The notes under the pieces were generated by a model. The model saw nothing but the letters and a program-made list of their open reading frames with translations, did no database searches and was not told where the DNA came from. A stretch of DNA of 64,000 bases from Tipula vernalis (Eukaryota > Arthropoda > Insecta > Diptera > Tipulidae). The first letter of the stretch is position 1. Every line of letters starts with the position of its first letter. The position numbers were made by a program, and so were the translations under genes. Shown here piece by piece: positions 11,510 to 23,296 of this stretch. The DNA lies in assembly GCA_958295665.1 (NCBI GenBank), contig OY282558.1, forward strand, positions 134,128,326 through 134,192,325, in the 5' to 3' direction.

Positions 11510-12560
11510 AAAATTTATTTTTTGGTGGGAGACATGTATCATTGAATTTTTGAAAAGAATCAAGGTAATCATAAGGAAAGGCTTTCTTTAGTTTGACTAG
11601 TTTTTGCTCTTCTAGGCTTGTAAAAAAATTTGTGTTTCTGAAAATTGATTATCTGAAAGATTTTTACATAATTTATCAATGCTCGAAGACATAAACTTAA
11701 ATGAATCGAGAAAACGTAATTTAATAAAATCATTCTCACCAAATTTGAAAATGTTTGGTAAAAGATATATAACGCTCCTTATTCTGAGATAACAAATCTA
11801 TTTTTTCAGAGTCAAATCTCAATTCTTTCACTATAAAATGAGAGTCGTATCCACTAAGGTTATGACAAAACATCGGAACGAAACTTTTAATTTTATATTT
11901 TAAATTACATTTAGTGTGTGCAGCTCCTCTGAATTGCCCCGTCAAGTGGTAATGATCTCTTACTTTATAATTAGATTCTGTAAATGATTCTCCACATACA
12001 TGACATTTTTTATCACTATGATATTTTTATTTTCTTCCTTAGTAAGTGTTTTCATTGGAATTATTGTTTTCAAAATATTATGAATTTTTTCTAGGTCGTT
12101 AGTAATTCGACTGATAAAAACACGACCACAATCCTCACCTTGATAGATATATTTCAAATTTAGATAAACTATCATCACACGCACACTTAATATAATATGC
12201 AAAACTATATGGAACATGTTCCTGAATATCAGTAGTAAAAGAAATTTCAGGATTTGATGTACACGTATCAATAGGCTTTAAAATTGCTTCAAAGTCATAA
12301 AAAATTACAAAGGGAACTCGTTCTTTGTGTTAAAATTTTTTAAATTTTGTTATATAATTGTTTTGATTTGGGAGAATACATTTGATGTTATTACACCCGT
12401 TTGTTAAATGAAGATTTAAATCAGTCTCGTTACGAAAAAATGTTAGACAACCATCACAAATACAAAGTTTAAGTTCTCTATTTGAAAATTGAGAACTTAC
12501 TAATCTACTTAAATTTTTAATCAAACAATAGTGTTTATCATCACCAATTCAATTCACTTG
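11510..12560 (-). pseudogene. Protein-primed DNA polymerase B fragment (exonuclease part)
   Basis: The minus-strand reading in three frames gives, in order: a C2H2-like N-terminal motif (ICDGCLTFF...H...C, ~12,480-12,400); exonuclease motif I, FYDFEAIL, after an in-frame stop (~12,300); a Cys/His block of the endonuclease VII-like type (CHVCGESF, VRDH, RGAAHTKCN, ~12,010-11,905); exonuclease motif II, HNLSGYDSHF (~11,870); LRFLDSFKF (~11,720-11,690); and FPYDYLDSF near 11,560. This matches the N-terminal half of insect Polinton-type PolB. The palm motifs for polymerisation are absent, so DNA synthesis is impossible. There is at least one in-frame stop and at least three frameshifts. Confidence 0.8.
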
Positions 12561-12980
12561 AATTATTACTATAAAGTTTTAATTTAAAAATGATATGTAA
12601 AGACGATTATATAAATATGACCTTACCGGAATGTAAACGATTACATATTATTATTAGACAATTTTAACTTAAAAATAATATGTCTGGGTCTAGACGATTA
12701 CGTAAATTCCACCCATGATTTTCATCTAGAATAAATTCAATATTTCGACGCTCTATTTATAAATAACGCTCACCAATGTATTCTATTCTCCTGAAAGTAT
12801 ACTTTGGCACGAATTACACAGAAACTATGCTCTAAATATAAGTTTATAGCTGAATGTATGCAATTCAACCCTGAATGTATGTCAACAATTAATTTCCACT
12901 GAAAGTATGCAATTTCCGCCTGAATTACACTATTCCGCTGAAAGTATGCTTAAAAATTCACCCTTAATATATGCAATTTT

Positions 12981-13279
12981 CACCTATATGCAAATTCCCC
13001 TGAAAGTATGCTTGGAAAATAATTTAACACTTTAATGTATACCATGCCATCCGAAGATATGCTGTTACCCCTGAATGTATGGGCTTACTCCTGAAAGTGG
13101 TTTTGTAATAAATCTTACCACCTGAATGTATGCATTGCCGCCTGAATGTATATTATTACCCCTGCATGTACGTATTTTGCCCGTGAATGCATACTATGAA
13201 ATGGTACATAGAAGTTTACGTCATTGTTACGTTACAATCCCACTCCAAAATCAGGTAGAACCGGCACAAATACACTATC
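12981..13279 (-). repeat. Right terminal inverted repeat of the Polinton-like element
   Basis: Reverse-complement partner of the left TIR. The same short words, here CCTGAATGTAT and CCTGAAAGTATGC, continue inward to about 12,784, beyond the length matched on the left. The word array is therefore longer on this side. Confidence 0.85.
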
Positions 13280-13285
13280 TAATGG

Positions 13286-13880
13286 AAGGGGGTACCAACC
13301 CATAACAATTTCCTTGTTCAACCTATGATAATCGATGCAAATATGCTTTGTGTTATCTTTCTTATTGACTAGAACGACTAGACTCGCGGTTTCTGATGAA
13401 CTGGGCACTATAATCCCATTTTCTAACCACTCCGCTATTCGTCTATCCACTACTTGTTTTTCGCCAGGCGACAACCGCCTCGGATGTTTGCCATATTGGT
13501 ACACCACTCTTCAGCAAAATCTTTATTTGTACCGGACTCCTCTTCGTTGAAATTGGTTTGTACTGATTTGCTAACGTTTTGATCTGGCTCGTACATTTGG
13601 AGCTCCCGAAATTGTGGTTTATTTTACTTAATTCTTCTATGCTCAAACACGATAAAAAATCTGCATCTCTTATTTTCTCAAATGTGACATTCTCTTTTCC
13701 TATGATAATCTTCGTCCCTTGTAAAACATCATTTCCCAATATAAACTTTAAATTGAGTCATAATTCTGGAACAACATATATCGTCGCTTCAACTTTGATA
13801 TCATCCACTTCCAGACCCCTATCTACTGTGGCGAAAATTTTGTGGTTATTAACTAAAATTAATTTTTGATTTACTTTTGT
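13286..13880 (-). pseudogene. pol pseudogene, 5' part (protease and RT start)
   Basis: The minus-strand reading gives a retroviral-type protease tail (FILGNDVLQGT, ~13,745-13,715). The linker and RT fingers follow after a frameshift near 13,510: the GIIVPSSS motif and HICIDYHRLN (~13,340). It stops inside WYPLPL exactly where the Polinton-like element is inserted. The reading resumes in the same codon phase on the far side of the insertion at 10,594. Confidence 0.8.
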
Positions 13881-13898
13881 GTTATTATTTTGCACTAT

Positions 13899-14640
13899 TT
13901 ATGTTTCCTTTATTTGGTACTTCGGTTTCTTCGGTTTTGGACAGTTATTTGACATGTGACCATACTCTCCACAGTTAAGGCATTTGGAACCATCTTCTTC
14001 TTTTCGACACCTGGCTGCTTCGTGTATCATTTTGCCGTAATTGTAGCATCTCATATTCTGCTGCCTTCGCTCAGTGCCACCTGCTTTACCCTTTTCATCC
14101 AAACCGGTTGTTACCTTCGCCTTAAATTCTTCATACAGGATCATTTTGGTTTTGGATTCCTCGACCGAAGTTGCACCATAAAGCAAAAATTTATTTACCT
14201 CCTGATCACCTATCCCATTGGTCGCGTATTTGATTACTGCTAAATCATCGACGTGGCCGGTCGCTCCTAATTCCTGCATTTCTAGGAAGTATTCTTTCAG
14301 CGTTTCTGATTCTTACTTTCTGCGTGAAGCAAGCTTGATGTGAACGTCAGCGCTGGTGAGTTGTACTTCGAATTCCGAAATTAAAAATTGTCTAAATTTA
14401 AATCGGTTCGAATTCGTAAACACTTTTTAACATAACCGGTTAATGCATTTTTTGCGTATATTAGCCATGTTTCGACCCTGTAACTCGATTCGCCGTCAAA
14501 TTCAGAAAGTGCGCGCCTCATATCCTTATATGACAATCCGACCATTTCATCATTTGTACCTGTATCATACATCCACATTATTGCCGACGGACACCAAGTT
14601 ATTATTATTATCGGTATTCGACGTGGCTGGCAAACTTTTC
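13899..14640 (-). pseudogene. gag pseudogene of the second gypsy relic
   Basis: Gag-type protein in two overlapping frames. The N-terminal part (about 14,578-14,390) has the same DMRRALSEFDGESSY type of start as the gypsy relic at 2.7-5.7 kb. The C-terminal part (14,279-13,899) has two zinc knuckles. The first has lost its second cysteine (C-Y-N-Y-G in place of C-x2-C), and the second, CLNCGEYGHMSNNC, is intact. The tail is basic. At least one frameshift separates the halves near 14,300. Particle formation and RNA binding are inferred from the family. Confidence 0.75.
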
Positions 14641-15109
14641 TCGAACCTGTCGTTGTCGCGTCGTTAAAACACTAGTTCACGTTTTAATTCGTCAATATAA
14701 CCGTTAGAAAACCGTTTACTATATTGTACTGTTCTGCATGTATGAACCAATCGGTGCTAAATTCATGAGACTCTGTTAAAACTTTTTAAAAAAATCTTCC
14801 GAGAACGTACTATGATCTTCGAATTCAACGCTTTTCCCTTTTCTGCTTCGCCTCTTTTTTGACATAATTTATAAAATAATTCACTAACTACATACACAAC
14901 GTTTTTAAATACAATTATGTTTGAATCTATAAATTTCCCGTTTCCAACTCCAACACAAAAATCATTTTAATAAGCACCAAATATCGTTCTTTACACCGGT
15001 TGAGCCCCAATTTTGTGGAATCTGGATACACAAAATAAAACACAGAAAAATAAACAACATCTATACCACAAATTAAACGTTTTATGACAAAAAAAAAAAC
15101 TGATGAAAA

Positions 15110-15540
15110 AAAACTGGCTCCGGGCCATACCTCGCCAAGTCCCCTCCCCTGCCATCTTATACAGCAGCAGGGACCTCTGATCTGCACAGGCAGTCAGTTT
15201 CACCTGATTCCTCTGCTAGCCCGCGTCCCGACATGTCGGAGCAGGTCCTGGATTTTGTCGACAGGACTTTCAGGTAGGTGGTGGCTAAGGCCCCTTCCAC
15301 ATTCCCCTAATTGGCGGGCGTGATACTGCCATCCTCTTGGGATTTGTCAATAACTGCCACAACCAGCTGATCCTTGAGGACCTCGTTAAAAAGCCTCATA
15401 GCGGAAGCATGGAGTTTTGTTCGCTTTGCGACGATCTTAGGACTTTCCTCCTGAGATCCATTTCTTTTAAGCTGTAACCCAGCTGAAGGGCCTTCCGACT
15501 TTTTCTCGGTGACTGTTTTTGCCCACGCAAGCGAGGATTT
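15110..15540 (-). pseudogene. LINE ORF1-like fragment
   Basis: The minus-strand reading across frameshifts gives RLFNEVLKDQLVVAVIDKS followed by a stretch with TPANWGNVEGAL. This resembles the C-terminal domain of ORF1-type proteins in dipteran LINEs (DUF4780-like, from memory of the family). It is broken by several stops and no clear start is present. It abuts the 5' side of the gypsy relic. The assignment is tentative. Confidence 0.35.
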
Positions 15541-15631
15541 GTCCTTTACCGTTCTGTTTTCTGGTGATATGTTATTTATATTAACCAGAGCCCTCTAGGC
15601 CTTTCTCCTATTATTATAGGTTGGTTTTGAG

Positions 15632-15860
15632 GAACCAGTTTCGTTCGTGTCTTGGTTCTGCTTTTTATTTCTATACTCAGATTTGGTGACCCGAGTGGAG
15701 GGACCAGCCTCGCTTGAGCGTATGTCCCGTTGTTTATTTGTAGTCTTAGAGTCAGGCCTACAGACCCGAGTCTCGTGGTCCACATTTTACGGTTTTTTAG
15801 AGAGCCGGACTCTTTTTGTATTTTTTTGTTATTTTAAGATCCATAATTGTTCGCACGAGT
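15632..15860. repeat. Degenerate ~70-80-bp tandem repeat
   Basis: Three imperfect units can be aligned, starting at about 15,632, 15,702 and 15,779. Each has a GGACCAG/GGTCCAC-like start, a T-rich middle (TTTTTATTT / TTGTTTATTTG / TTTTTGTATTT) and a later CAGA/CCGAGT segment. On the minus strand it stays open for ~70 codons. Confidence 0.4.
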
Positions 15861-16029
15861 AGCGGAGAAAGAAGGGTCTATCTGTACAGAGATCCGTAGT
15901 ACACTGATAAGGCTACTTAATCCGGAGAGCGTTAAGTATCCGGATCCACCGTTAGCGACTGTGCTTGTTTTAAAGCTGGGCTCCCAGTCTGGTCGATTAT
16001 CGGCACGTTCCGATTAACACCTTAACCCA

Positions 16030-16461
16030 GCCCAGCGATTTGTTTAAGGTTTACTCCTTTAGCTCCGTGTTTTAGCCTAGAAGCCAAAGAATCAGCAATC
16101 TAGTTACCAGCGGTCACCACGTGGAGGTAACACGAGCACTTGTGGAAGTTGCAAGTTACGGAGCTGACCGCAAGTTCCAACTTGAATCCCCCAGCAACTT
16201 CCACCAGACAACCTCAGGTAACCTAACACAAAATGGTTTGTGGAAGTCCAGTTAAGCTGGCATACATTCGGTAGGCATTCCTATGATAGGGTCTGTCTGA
16301 AAATCGTTAAGGATTTCCAGATGACCCACCATATTGCCTGGTTTGAGATTTCCTTCCGCCTGTATTTTCAGGGCCATAATTGCAGCATTATTTTTAAAAT
16401 GCAGGTGAAACGGTGTCAGTCCTAGAAGTGACTTCATCGCAGCGGTAGGACATGTTTTCAT
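16030..16461 (-). pseudogene. LINE C-terminal and RNase H remnant
   Basis: A minus-strand open piece 16,461-16,252 carries TCPTAAMKSLLGLTP, the sequence typical of the region between RT and RNase H in I-superfamily LINEs. Further downstream a degraded RNase H ends with AGN-stop-IADSLASRL near 16,100-16,070 (the family motif is GNE-IAD). Confidence 0.55.
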
Positions 16462-16555
16462 TGAGCCCGTAACACCGAAGCCGGCTATACTCTCGATAAA
16501 GTTTGCGTTGCCTTCTGCTTAGATTTTTGCCACCATACAACCGATGCGTAGGTGA

Positions 16556-17650
16556 CTATAGGCCTAATATTGTAAGAAATGACAAGTAGATCACTTTTTT
16601 CTCCTTCTCCTCCCCGACACTGAGTCCTTTCTGGTAATACCACTGCCATATTATATTAAGTGCATTTTGCATGCGATCAGAAATTACCCCATCAAACTTG
16701 CCTCTAATTATGATAGCCAGATCATCCGCAAAGCCCGGAAAATCAAACCCATGGCTACTCAAAAGGACCAGTAGTCTGTCAATAACCAATGACCATCAAA
16801 GAGGAGACAGTCCGCCTGCTTGGAGACAACCCTTTACCGCCTTGACGGTTTCTGACTCGCCGCCTAGTCTGGATGTAATTTCACGATGTTCCAGCATAGA
16901 GCGGATCCACCTAGTTGTAGAAAGCAGAATCTTTTTTTCCATTGCTGCCCTCTCTATCGATCCATAGGAGGTGTTATCAAATGCTCTCTCAATGTCCACA
17001 AAAGCACAAAGGGCAATTTCTTTATAAGTCACCGTTTTTTCAATTCTCATAACTAGACCGCTAAGGGTCATCACAGTGGATTTACCAGTTTGATAGGCGA
17101 ACTGGTCCCGAAGCAGCGGATTTTTTCTAAGGAGCTCGCTTCTTATTTGATATTCCAGGATTTTATCCATCATCTTCAAAAGAAACGATGTGAGGCTAAT
17201 TGGCCGATATGCCTGGCCTGGTGGTCTGGACGACCCCTCCTCCCCTTTGGTATAAAGACCACATTAACCTACCTTCATAGTTTCGGCATATAGTTAAAAG
17301 CATAACTTGCCCGAAACATCTGGATCAAGCTGTAAAGTATTTCCTCAATACATTTTTGAAGTAAAGCAGGAAAGATACCATCCATTCTTGTCGATTTGAA
17401 AGGTTTGAAAGACCTAATAGCCCATCGCACCTTGCTGGGTGTAAAAATTTTCCCAGAGAGACTCCAGATCCTACTGTGAGGCGCTCTCGGGTGCCTACCA
17501 CTACTGAATCCTGAAAGTGGGTATCTAACAGTACCTCTAAAGTTTCCTTCCGGTTTTCATTGAACTTCCCATCTTGCTTCTGGAGAAGTCCTAAACCATT
17601 TAAGTGATCCCTGGAAAGAACTTGCTGTAGACGAGCTGCAGAGTGCAATT
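16556..17650 (-). pseudogene. LINE reverse transcriptase pseudogene
   Basis: The pieces run in order on the minus strand: LLDTHFQDS (~17,540), KSTRMDGIFPALLQ (~17,400-17,350), an open piece 17,179-16,796 with DQFAYQTGKSTVMTL, the catalytic-site Asp in AFVDIERAFDNTS and GCLQAGGLSPL, and then FADDLAIIIRG (~16,735-16,705). The two aspartates of FADD are intact. The reading is split by frameshifts near 17,300 and 16,795. The family synthesises cDNA at the nicked target, and this copy cannot make a full protein. Confidence 0.75.
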
Positions 17651-18619
17651 GATTGATTCCCTCACAGAAATTCCTTCAGGTAGCCCTTTTGGATCTTCTT
17701 AATTCGAGATTATCTTCCGTCAAGGGCATCTTATACTCGCCCCATTCACCGGTGTGTGAAGGGACCATCTTTGTGGACTCTCTTCACTTGACCAGGCAGC
17801 TATTATTGTAAGCCAAGTATATATAATTATGCAGCTGGTTTGAACAGAACTCCAAACCATCTGGAGACTGTATGTTCTCCACAACCGAGGGCATTTCTGA
17901 ATCGAGTGAAACTCTATAAGAATCCCAGTCGGTCAATTTTAGAATTTTAATTTCAAACCGCTGCATGGTCTCGGCCGCCAAATCGAATCTGTTGTGCAAG
18001 TGATCCGATAACGAGCCCTCTTCAGACACATGCCAGTTTTTGACCAAGTCGCTGAAATGCAACAGTCTCCTGTTTGCTTCTTTCACCCAGAACCTCCACC
18101 ATTACTGCAACCAAGTACCTGGAGATGAACTCTGAAATGGGAATAAAATGAGTTTGCAAACTGGTCAAAATAGCTGCTATTGGACTCTCAGTTCCGTTAT
18201 GATAAATCAACTTATCCACCTGATTTATTCTACATCTAATTTAGTTACTGGTCACCCTCGGCTCCTGGATTAGAGCTATGTCAATGTTACGGCAGATATT
18301 CCTATGACAAAAGGCGTATGAAGACGCATGCGATGTATGCCTTCATTTTTCCGAAGGCCTCTTCAGAAGGCCCTGCTCAACCTCCTTTTCCACACCGCTA
18401 CCACACATAAGGTTTTTTGACCAGCCGATGGCCGACAAATGTTCTTCATCTCCGCTACCTGAGAGCCTGCAGGCCTTACCACTGGCTTCCGCGAGGGGTC
18501 CCCTTGCGAGGCGTTCCCCCGTAGAACCCCTGACGCCTTCTTCTCCCTTTCCCGCCTTCTCCCCACCTGTCTCCTAGAGAGGGCCGCCAACCCTTCTATT
18601 AGAATACATAAGGTTCAAG

Positions 18620-21600
18620 TTTTATAAAAATTTGTTTTTCGGTTAGTTTTTAGCTAATAAAATTAAACTGAGTCTGCGAGACTCAAACCACGCTAATTAG
18701 GGTTAACGAAGTTATAATAGGCTTTTCAATTTTTTTTTTTTTTTTTTGGTAAATGAGCAATTGCACTAGTTAAGAAAAGCATTTTATCATTAAAAGACGG
18801 AGACTTTTAAATAATTTTCAGTATTTACTACAAACAAATTATTATCTGGTTTTGAAAGAGAGAATCCAAAGCTTAAAGCTATAAGAATCTTAAGTTGTAT
18901 AATAACTTAGAAAATCTTAGTTAAGTATAAAACGATCATAAAAAAAAACTTACGGGCAATAATTCCTTTAGATGTAAAATGCACAACTTAATTCATTTTT
19001 CTAAAAATATAGTCAAACTATACAGAATGTTATTAACTAAATTGGGTGAAGGACTATTTTCTGTTCAAAAAAACGATGACATAATTTAAATCTTTTACCA
19101 CACTAACCACATTCTGTCACAACTAAAAATAATTCTGTACACTCCACTTTTCCATTGTCTTATTATTACATTTTCATTTTCTTATGTGCTTGTTATGCTA
19201 TTTATAAAGCGAACAAAATTTATAGAAAATAAAACCAACCAAAAAAAAAACTAAAACAAACTTTTATTGTTTAAATTTTCTTTTTGAATAAACTTTATGT
19301 TTTGTCATCAGACACAGAAATAAAGCAAAAAAAAAAAACCTTTAACTAAATATTTTTCCAAACAATATACCAACAAGCACAACTTACTAGAGACAATAAA
19401 GCTTTACGATTCTCGAATTTTTGTTTTGTATATCCTGTATGTAGGCATGTCAGATTATTTCATTTTTTTTTTTTTGAGCCTGTATCTGTTACTAAATACA
19501 TAAAAGACTTGTATTTCGCTAAAAGCTACATAAATAAGATATAATATGAAAATAATGTTAATCCTTTAATGGTAATTAAAGCTTTCCTTGTTATTTTGCA
19601 TAAATAATGCTACACATAGGAAACTAGGATTTAGTGCAAATTTCCTGCTTTATAAATAATATTGGTTTACATCTTTAAGCATAAATCAATATACGGTTGG
19701 TACAAAATTATCGACTTCATTTATAATGTCAATATTTCATCTATACATATTATATGTAGTATATAGAGTACTAATTCTATCAAAGCTTTCACAAAATATA
19801 TATTATCTTAATAAATTTACAAAGTAGAACAAAACCAAAACATGAGTAGAAATCTAATTTTTACTTCACCACCCCTCCATTAAAATTTTCATCTAAAGCA
19901 CCTATATTTTACTATATACGTGAACAAAGCTTTTGTTGATATTTTGTAGGTGGTGATCCAAAACAAAACAAAAAAATAAATAAATTTATATCTTCCAAAA
20001 CATAATAAAATTCATAAAACAATAGAAAAACGAAAATTTTCTAGTTTCCTCGTACGCTTGGGTATATAAGATGTATGTACAAATATACATACATACATAC
20101 AAATTCTACTATTATACATGTTTGTTATTTATGAGATTTTAATTTTCTTGTACACAATTGGACGTCTTCATTTTCCGATATTTTTATTTTTGGAATCATT
20201 TACGATTTGAGCTTTTAATACCTTAAATAATTTGTGAGTGTTTTAACACAAACACATTTATTGTTTATATACAGCATATGTAAACCCATATAAAATATTC
20301 AAAAATAGGATCCGAAACGTAGCAAAAGCACAATATACAATAATTACAAAAAAAAAATAGAAAAATTAGGCAAAATAAACATACGGCTTTACGGTATTAT
20401 AAAACAATAAATAGGTTAAAGCTTTTTAGATAAAACATCTTTGAGCGTTAAGTTTCGATCTAATTTGATAATATTAGAGAGAGAAACATAGATGTACGCT
20501 TTTAATATACACAATTCTAAATTAAACTTTCTAATTATAAAATAAAATTTTTTTTGTTTAGTTTAAAAGATATTAAAAGTTTATAACATACACATAATAA
20601 AACAAAAATAAGCTTGTCGTTAAAGTTTTGTACTCGACTGAAATACAAATCTAAAGATAAAGCTGAATTTTTTCGAGTAACATTAAAATCATACGTACGT
20701 ACACACTTAAAAAATATTTAAGATACAAAATCATAAAAAAATGCCTTTTTAAATGAACAATAAAAAAGAACAAACACACACTCGAAAAATTAAGTTAACA
20801 TATTTACACAAAAGCTTTCAATTAAGTTATATCAATTTAACCACAATTTAACAAAAAAAAACAAAAACTAAAAATTGTTAAACGGTTTTAATGACTTGAA
20901 ATAAAAAATAAAAACTTTTTGGTATTTTCTTTGTTTATATTTATTATGTTCATTTATTGTGTTCAAAGCGTTTTTTTATCCCCTCCCAATTATTCTTGTA
21001 AACTTGTTTTCTTCATTTTTCTTCCGCAGCACCATATTACAATTTACAACAACAAGACCATAACCAAAAATTTAATTAACAAATAATGGTCATAAATAAA
21101 TTTACAAATATATGCCATATTAAAAGCATAAAAAAGCTCTCGTTTATAATTTGGGGTGGGCCATTTGCTAGCCAATTAAATTACAAAGGATGAGAATTTA
21201 AATTTGTCGGTGATGGTTGAATTAATAAAATTGACTAATTTGAAAAAGCGTTTTATTATTAATGCGCATTTGTACAACATAAAGCTATGTTCCGAGCTTA
21301 TTAATGCAAACAGTTACTTGTATGATTAAAATAAATTCAAAAATCAATTTTATTGAGTACGATAAAAAATATTTGCTTTACATAACAATGTAATAAAAAA
21401 AAAATAGTTTTTCAATGATGTATATTTTTAAAACTTGACACAAAAGCTCTCAATATTTGAAGTATAAAAAATTTATGTAGGTACCTATTTAGAGAAAAAT
21501 CATATTTGACAAACATAATGAAAAACAAATTTAGTTAAAAAAAAAATTTGAAACATTTTGTTTGACAACAAACAATTCAACGAGCTTATGAAATTTGGCG

Positions 21601-21665
21601 GCTTTATAATAAGTTTAAAGCATGTACAAATGTTACAATTTTACTACTTTTCTATACTTTTTAAT
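18620..21665. other. AT-rich non-coding DNA
   Basis: About 3 kb with no supported gene, transposon protein or RNA gene. It contains poly-A/T runs (for example 18,730-18,747) and a strikingly frequent word AAAGCT/AGCTTT (see findings). It is likely intronic or intergenic host sequence. Confidence 0.5.
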
Positions 21666-21669
21666 AAAT

Positions 21670-22200
21670 TTAGAAAAAGTTTCGCTACCGCTCTCTGGTC
21701 AAACTCCGGATTGAGTTTTTACTTCAGCAGCTCGTACAACTCCATCCGTACCGGGATACAATTGAATGATTCTCCCGAGTGACCATTTTAGAGAAGGTAG
21801 GTTTTCATCATTCAGTAGTACTAGCTTGATTATTGATAAGTCGTGCTTTTTTGTTGACCACTTGTGTATTTGTTGCATCAGATTTAGATAGTCAGAACTC
21901 CATCTACGCCAAAATTTTTGATGTAGCTTTCGAATATGAGCGTATTTAGCTGATATTCAAATTTGACGTCCTTCACATCTGGCTCGTTTATGGCAATTAG
22001 CGGTCCTACCTCTAGGAAATGACTCGGTGTTAACACTTCTAGATCATTTGGAACCGACGATATTGGAGTAAGTGGGCGTGAGTTCAGTACAGCTTCGATC
22101 TGAATGACATGTGTATTCAACTCTTCGAAGCTGTACGAGGTGTTTCCAGACACTCGGATTGAATATTGATGGGCCGCCTTCACAGCAGCCTCCAACCAGC
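21670..22200 (-). pseudogene. BEL/Pao integrase C-terminus with DUF5641 domain
   Basis: The minus-strand reading begins in MEAAVKAAHQYSIRV at 22,195, the end of the BEL integrase core. It continues through EAVLNSRPLTPIS (the conserved post-core motif). After a frameshift near 21,890 it enters the DUF5641-type tail, with NLPSLKWSLGRI followed by QLYPGTDGVVR (~21,800-21,740). It is a short isolated piece whose upstream core is missing. Confidence 0.8.
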
Positions 22201-23060
22201 TACCAATCTTACTAGATTTCTAGATATCCCTGTTGGAGATTATCATGATGTGCTTGACACTGGAATATGTGGAAGAAAGAGGCGAATTGTGAAAAAGAAG
22301 AAGGGAATTGTGGATTCGACCTCCTACATGTAGCAGACCGTGGACGTCCAAGAATGGACTTAAAGAGCATGGACGACTAGTTCGGTGAGTTTTTTATTTT
22401 TATGCAATTCCATAATTTCATCACTAAAATATATGGATTGAATATTCTTAACTAGTGCAAATAGGGAGCTATCTAATTCATCCGCAGCTAATAGTGGAAG
22501 ACAATACGCAAAATTTTATTTTCATTTAATAAAATGTGCAATCAATTATTCTAAGATCCAATGGGTATAGACATTTATTATTGAAAACTGCCATTTTATT
22601 ATTGAAAAAATATCAAATTGTCTATAGCAGATGTAAATTATTCAGGCCATGCCACTTCATCGCCACACAGAAAATTTGTTGCACACATACTAAGTAATCA
22701 AGCGTGCCTGACTTTGTGCCACATGTTTGAGTAACAAAAGAGATTAAATAACTAAAAGAGGATAACAATTAATATCAAATTAATAGTTTTAAGCCGAATT
22801 ATACCTACCCAAATTCACCAGCTGATTGGTCAATGTATTTAACGATGGATTATTTCATTTAATAAATATATCGGAACTAATTGGAATAGAGAAAATCCGC
22901 TTCGAACATTATTGACCTGCGCCTTTATTTTGGATACGATACCTGCACACACAATTATTGGACCTAAGCCTTCTTATTGGACACGAAAAACCCACATACA
23001 ACTATTTTCACCAGCACTTTACTACGTGAACGAAAAATATACAACTTCTACATTACAATT
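22200..23060. other. Unassigned stretch between BEL/Pao pieces
   Basis: No protein homology is recognised. It may include LTR or leader sequence of the plus-strand BEL element that follows, but no LTR boundary can be defined. Confidence 0.3.
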
Positions 23061-23296
23061 ATATGAGCCTTAGGTATCTGAATTTCGGAAACAGTGAATT
23101 GCGCTTAACTAACGTAAATTATACAGAAAACCTATGAAATTGTGATGAATACCTATGGAAATTGTGATGATTACGGCTCACGAAGAAATTGCGAAAACGG
23201 TAAAAAATATTTGAAATTGAAAATAAACAGCTTAACATTTCAAATAAAACTAAAAGGAACTGGGGTAGGTCGCGGCACCACCGTTAATTCTTCGGG

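Larger units (their letters stand above)
10601..13279. mobile_element. Non-autonomous Polinton/Maverick-like element
   Basis: The 2,679-bp insertion is exactly delimited. It is flanked by direct 6-bp duplications TAATGG (10,595-10,600 and 13,280-13,285), and removing it with one duplication restores an uninterrupted gypsy RT frame. It starts AGTGTATTTGTGCC and ends in the reverse complement of that followed by ATC. The terminal inverted repeats are ~298 bp. Inside is a minus-strand fragment of a protein-primed family B DNA polymerase. Six-bp target duplications, TIRs of a few hundred bp, 5'-AG starts and PolB are known hallmarks of Polintons, which are normally 15-20 kb with integrase, ATPase, protease and capsid genes. 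None of those are here, so this is a heavily deleted copy presumably moved in trans. Confidence 0.85.
9612..15085 (-). mobile_element. Ty3/gypsy relic interrupted by a Polinton-like element
   Basis: On the minus strand: a possible LTR/primer-binding region (~15,085-14,990), gag (~14,640-13,899), protease and RT start (~13,880-13,286), then a 2.7 kb insertion (10,601-13,279), then the rest of RT and RNase H (10,594-9,640). Integrase and 3' LTR are missing. A TGG-starting stretch just past ~15,010 (TGGGGCTCAACCGG on the minus strand) could be a tRNA primer-binding site, but this is weak. The frames carry several frameshifts. Confidence 0.85.
15950..18620 (-). mobile_element. I-superfamily LINE relic (R1/LOA-like)
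   Basis: Minus-strand order: an ORF1-like basic segment (~18,590-18,363), the start of an endonuclease (IDIALIQEPRV, ~18,290-18,250), a linker region (18,219-17,784), reverse transcriptase (17,650-16,556), a C-terminal domain and an RNase H tail (IADSLA near 16,080). Most of the endonuclease is missing because the reading jumps from its first strand to the linker. An RNase H after RT is typical of the I superfamily. Many stops and frameshifts are present, and no poly-A or simple-repeat tail is identified. Confidence 0.7.

Noticed and set aside
14990..15110. Complete LTR of the second gypsy relic
   Set aside because: Only a possible primer-binding site and a short adjacent stretch are visible. 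There is no partner LTR and the ends cannot be defined.
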